Source: CAG-791 sp963657295
GTDB taxonomy: Bacteria > Bacillota > Clostridia > Lachnospirales > Lachnospiraceae
Assembly (NCBI GenBank): GCA_963657295.1
Contig: CAVKMX010000096.1
Span: 1 to 8,956 of the forward strand
Length of the DNA stretch: 8,956 nucleotides
Direction of reading: 5' to 3'
In this document: positions 6,861-8,956 of the stretch, in pieces
Numbering within the stretch: the first letter of the stretch is position 1
Layout of the letters: each line of letters begins with the position of its first letter
Notes under the pieces: generated by a model
Databases searched by the model: none
What the model was told of the DNA's origin: nothing
The model's input: the letters and a program-made list of their open reading frames with translations, nothing else
Translations under genes and position numbers: made by a program

Positions 6861-7604
6861 TTACAGTGTCTGATAAAGAATGCCGTACCATTCCCGGATC
6901 CAGTAGGTCGGCAGGAACAGCCAGAAGGTCCTGGCCGGCAGAGAGCAGGCCGTAATCCCGTTGTCTGCCGCCAGACTGCCTGCGCGGAAGCAGTGAAAAT
7001 CACTGGTCACCACCACAGCCCGGCTGCCGAGCCCTTCCCTCTCCAGGATCACCGCTGCATTGGCCAGATTCTCCCTGGTATTCCTCGACGCATCCTCCCG
7101 GAAGATGCGTCCTGTATCGATCCCGTGCTCCTCCAGATAGACCGCCATGCACTCTGCCTCTGAAATGAGCTCATCCGGTCCTCTTCCCCCGCAGACAATC
7201 ACGGCGGACCTCGGATGCTCCTCCAGGTACTGCAGCGCCGTGTCCAGACGTTCTCTCAAAATCGTGCTCGGTTTCCCCTTTTCCACGCCGCACCCCAAGA
7301 TCAGCACCGGCAGATCCTCCTTCGGCGCCGGTGTATTCCGGAGACCGCGCAGCATCAGAAGGGATTCCAGTGCCCCTATGATGACGCCTATCACGAAAAG
7401 GCCCCAGAACACGCAGACCACCCACCGCCGGTTCCCTGAAAAGCTGAGCGGTGCGGCACTCCCGTGCCGCGCAAAGGCCAGAAAAACAGCGGACACCGCC
7501 AGTCCCGTGAGATTGCCGAAATTCACGCCGATTCCGAAGAACAGAATCGGACAGGCGAACAGGAGGAGTCCTGTGATCGCCGCCAGGTACAACAGAATCT
7601 GCAT
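6861..7604 (-). CDS. YdcF/SanA-like DUF218 membrane protein
   Basis: This 247-residue protein has three N-terminal hydrophobic helices (about 3-25, 30-47 and 61-83) and a DUF218 domain from about residue 98. The domain's landmarks are VLILGCGV (100-107), a conserved L(R)xRLDxAxxY stretch at 116-126, VIVCGGRG (135-142), a conserved SEAxxMxxYLxxxGI segment (148-162), NTRENLANA (175-183) and the VVVTSDFHCFRA strand (197-208). Such proteins (E. coli YdcF, SanA) are linked to envelope integrity, and YdcF binds S-adenosylmethionine; the exact reaction is unknown. It is probably membrane-anchored. The C-terminal segment WLFLPTYWIREW (228-239) may touch the membrane. The start at 7604 has a G-rich AAGGGGGGGAG just upstream. 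It is the first gene of the minus-strand cluster and is transcribed away from the DUF362 gene. Confidence 0.9.
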   Translation of the reverse strand: MQILLYLAAITGLLLFACPILFFGIGVNFGNLTGLAVSAVFLAFARHGSAAPLSFSGNRRWVVCVFWGLFVIGVIIGALESLLMLRGLRNTPAPKEDLPVLILGCGVEKGKPSTILRERLDTALQYLEEHPRSAVIVCGGRGPDELISEAECMAVYLEEHGIDTGRIFREDASRNTRENLANAAVILEREGLGSRAVVVTSDFHCFRAGSLAADNGITACSLPARTFWLFLPTYWIREWYGILYQTL

Positions 7605-7688
7605 GCTCCCCCCCTTCTGTGCAGCCGCAGCTTGCGTATCTGCAGACCGCGGCCGTACGGATGACGCGCGGCCCGCTCAAGGCCCGTG

Positions 7689-7716
7689 TTACCAAAACAG
7701 TATAACATGCTATACT
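7689..7716 (+). promoter_or_regulatory. Extended -10 promoter for the DUF362 gene
   Basis: The -10 box TATACT (7711-7716) is preceded by TGC (7708-7710), an extended -10 element. TTACCA at 7689-7694 is a four-of-six -35 match with a 16-bp spacer. Transcription would start near 7723. Its -10 is one half of the palindrome at 7699-7716. Confidence 0.6.
7699..7716. promoter_or_regulatory. 18-bp near-perfect palindrome, candidate operator
   Basis: AGTATA (7699-7704) and TATACT (7711-7716) are perfect inverted copies around a CATG core (7706-7709). Only the 7705/7710 pair mismatches. Because each arm is also a -10 box, a dimeric regulator bound here would block both promoters at once. Part of the symmetry may come simply from two opposed -10 elements. 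Confidence 0.5.
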
Positions 7717-7728
7717 TTCTAATGACTT
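7699..7728 (-). promoter_or_regulatory. Extended -10 promoter for the minus-strand cluster
   Basis: Read on the minus strand, TATACT (7704-7699) is preceded by TGT (7707-7705), again an extended -10. No strong -35 is seen; AAGTCA or GTCATT around 7721-7728 is a weak candidate. Transcription would start near 7692 and enter the DUF218 gene after about 88 bases. Confidence 0.5.
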
Positions 7729-7773
7729 TGTATTCGCTCACACAGACACCGCAGACCATAAAAATCATGCATC

Positions 7774-7781
7774 AAAGGAGG
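7774..7781 (+). promoter_or_regulatory. Strong ribosome binding site for the DUF362 gene
   Basis: AAAGGAGG is a near-complete Shine-Dalgarno match, four bases before the ATG at 7786. It fixes that start and predicts efficient translation. Confidence 0.85.
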
Positions 7782-7785
7782 CATC

Positions 7786-8904
7786 ATGGCAGAGGTATTT
7801 TTCACGGATTTTCGAACGCACATCGGCACGCCGCTTCCGCAGAAGCTCCAGAGGCTCTGTCGCAGCGCCGGCATCGGACGCATCGACATGGACGGGCGCT
7901 TTGTCGCCATCAAGATGCATTTCGGTGAGCTCGGCAACATTGCCTATCTCCGCCCCCAGTATGCGAAGGCCGTGGCTGACCTTGTGAAGGAGCAGAAGGG
8001 CATCCCCTTTCTGACCGACTGCAACACGCTCTATCCCGGGAGCCGGCGGAATGCTCCCGAGCATCTCGACTGCGCCTGCATCAACGGCTTCAATCCCATT
8101 ACCACCGGATGTCAGGTGATCATCGGCGACGGCCTGAAGGGCACCGATGACGTAACGGTTCCCGTCCGAAACGGCGAGTACTGTACGGAGGCCTACATCG
8201 GACGTGCCGTCATGGATGCCGATGTTTTCATCTCCCTGACTCATTTCAAGGGACATGAGGCCACCGGCTTCGGCGGCGCCCTCAAGAACATCGGCATGGG
8301 CTGCGGTTCCCGGGCCGGCAAGATGCACCAGCACAACAGCGGCAAGCCCACGGTCAATCAGGAGCTCTGCCGCGGCTGCCGTCGCTGTGCCAGGGAGTGC
8401 GGCTCCGATGCCATTCGCTACGAGAACGGCAGGGCCTTCATCGATCCGGACATCTGCAAGGGATGCGGCCGCTGCATCGGTGCCTGTTCCTTTGATGCCA
8501 TTGCCAACCGCAATTCCAACGCCAACGAAATTCTGGGCTGCAAGATTGCGGAATACTCTCAGGCTGTCTGCGACGGACGTCCCTGCTTCCACATTTCTCT
8601 GATCACGGATGTCTCCCCGAACTGCGACTGTCACGGCGAGAACGATGCCCCCATCCTGCCCAACATCGGCATGCTGGCCTCCTTTGATCCGGTTGCCCTG
8701 GATCAGGCCTGCGTGGATCTGTGCCTGGCCTCTTCTCCCATTGCCAACTCGCAGCTGGGAGACCATCTGGCGGACCCTCATTTCCACGATCATGGAGATC
8801 ACTTCATGAACAGCAACCCCAATGTCCGCTGGAGAGAAACGCTGGAGCACGCCGAGAAAATCGGTCTCGGGAGCCGAACCTATGAATTGAAAACCATTCA
8901 CTGA
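7786..8904 (+). CDS. DUF362 protein with two [4Fe-4S] ferredoxin motifs
   Basis: This 372-residue protein is a DUF362-family iron-sulfur protein, common in strict anaerobes and without an assigned reaction. The N-terminal half carries the family's KMHFGELGN (43-51) and the HFKGHEATGFGGALKN stretch (153-168), followed by GMGCGSRAGKMHQH (170-183). Two ferredoxin motifs follow: C195, C198, C201, C205 and C224, C227, C230, C234. The domain then resumes with CDC (280-282) and SFDPVALDQAC (299-309). A His/Asp-rich run lies at 326-339 (H327, H332, H334, H336, H339). There is no signal peptide or membrane helix, so it is probably cytoplasmic. It likely carries electrons for a reaction coordinated by the DUF362 fold. 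It is divergent from the cluster containing the large Fe-S oxidoreductase and may share its control. No obvious terminator follows within the last 52 bases (8905-8956), where I see no gene. Confidence 0.92.
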   Translation: MAEVFFTDFRTHIGTPLPQKLQRLCRSAGIGRIDMDGRFVAIKMHFGELGNIAYLRPQYAKAVADLVKEQKGIPFLTDCNTLYPGSRRNAPEHLDCACINGFNPITTGCQVIIGDGLKGTDDVTVPVRNGEYCTEAYIGRAVMDADVFISLTHFKGHEATGFGGALKNIGMGCGSRAGKMHQHNSGKPTVNQELCRGCRRCARECGSDAIRYENGRAFIDPDICKGCGRCIGACSFDAIANRNSNANEILGCKIAEYSQAVCDGRPCFHISLITDVSPNCDCHGENDAPILPNIGMLASFDPVALDQACVDLCLASSPIANSQLGDHLADPHFHDHGDHFMNSNPNVRWRETLEHAEKIGLGSRTYELKTIH

Positions 8905-8956
8905 ACCGATATGAAATCCCTGTATGTATCTGTTTAGCACCTGCCATATTTCAACG

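Larger units (their letters stand above)
7605..7785. other. Divergent intergenic region
   Basis: These 181 bases separate the DUF218 and DUF362 start codons. They hold face-to-face promoters in a palindrome (7689-7728), predicted leaders of about 88 bases (minus) and 63 bases (plus), and an AT-rich stretch around 7690-7735 that contrasts with the GC-rich surroundings. I see no further gene, tRNA or terminator here. Confidence 0.7.

Noticed and set aside
7728..7762. TTGTAT and CATAAA as a second promoter for the DUF362 gene
   Set aside because: The spacer is 23 bases, too long for sigma-70, and the extended -10 at 7708-7716 is better.
7765..8940. A 391-codon minus-strand open frame covering the whole DUF362 gene
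   Set aside because: The sense strand has an excellent ribosome site and two exact ferredoxin motifs. The antisense peptide is Gly/Ala/Val-rich with no motif, typical of a shadow frame.
1..8956. Defence system, phage, transposon or CRISPR content
   Set aside because: No repeat array, transposase, integrase, nuclease, toxin-antitoxin or terminal inverted repeats are visible; every long gene fits a metabolic, envelope or redox family.

Overview
The window is about 9 kb of GC-rich, gene-dense bacterial DNA. Strong Shine-Dalgarno sequences, short intergenic gaps, several oxygen-sensitive-looking iron-sulfur proteins and a nickel-insertion chaperone suggest an anaerobic member of the Bacillota, probably class Clostridia. 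This assignment is inferred from gene content; no marker gene is present to prove it.

Layout: (1) Positions 1-276 hold what may be the tail of an upstream gene, a sigma-70-like promoter and a roughly 145-base leader for an inositol-monophosphatase-family enzyme (277-1095, plus strand). (2) A strong two-way hairpin terminator at 1133-1178 separates this gene from a convergent minus-strand cluster. (3) The cluster runs from 7604 down to 1219. In order of transcription it holds a YdcF/DUF218 membrane protein, a 943-residue multidomain FAD/iron-sulfur oxidoreductase, HypA, a three-helix membrane protein of unknown function, a HAD-family sugar-phosphate-type phosphatase or mutase, and a family 2 glycosyltransferase. 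The last two overlap by four bases (ATGA). The gaps of 110, 71, 54 and 11 bases, with no clear internal terminator, are compatible with one long transcription unit, though internal promoters cannot be excluded. (4) A divergent intergenic region (7605-7785) holds a near-perfect 18-bp palindrome. Each half is an extended -10 element, one facing each way. (5) On the plus strand follows a DUF362 protein with two [4Fe-4S] ferredoxin motifs (7786-8904).

How the genes might work together: the oxidoreductase, the DUF362 protein and HypA form a plausible redox and metal group, with NAD(P)H/FAD electron transfer through several Fe-S clusters and nickel delivery for a metalloenzyme encoded elsewhere. 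No hydrogenase, urease or other nickel enzyme lies in the window. The HAD enzyme and glycosyltransferase look like a separate sugar-metabolism pair attached to the end of the same unit. The most notable items are the architecture of the 943-residue oxidoreductase, the palindromic face-to-face promoter pair, HypA without a visible client, and the unknown membrane protein. I found no CRISPR array, insertion sequence, phage gene, tRNA or rRNA, and no clear evidence for a new defence or mobile system.
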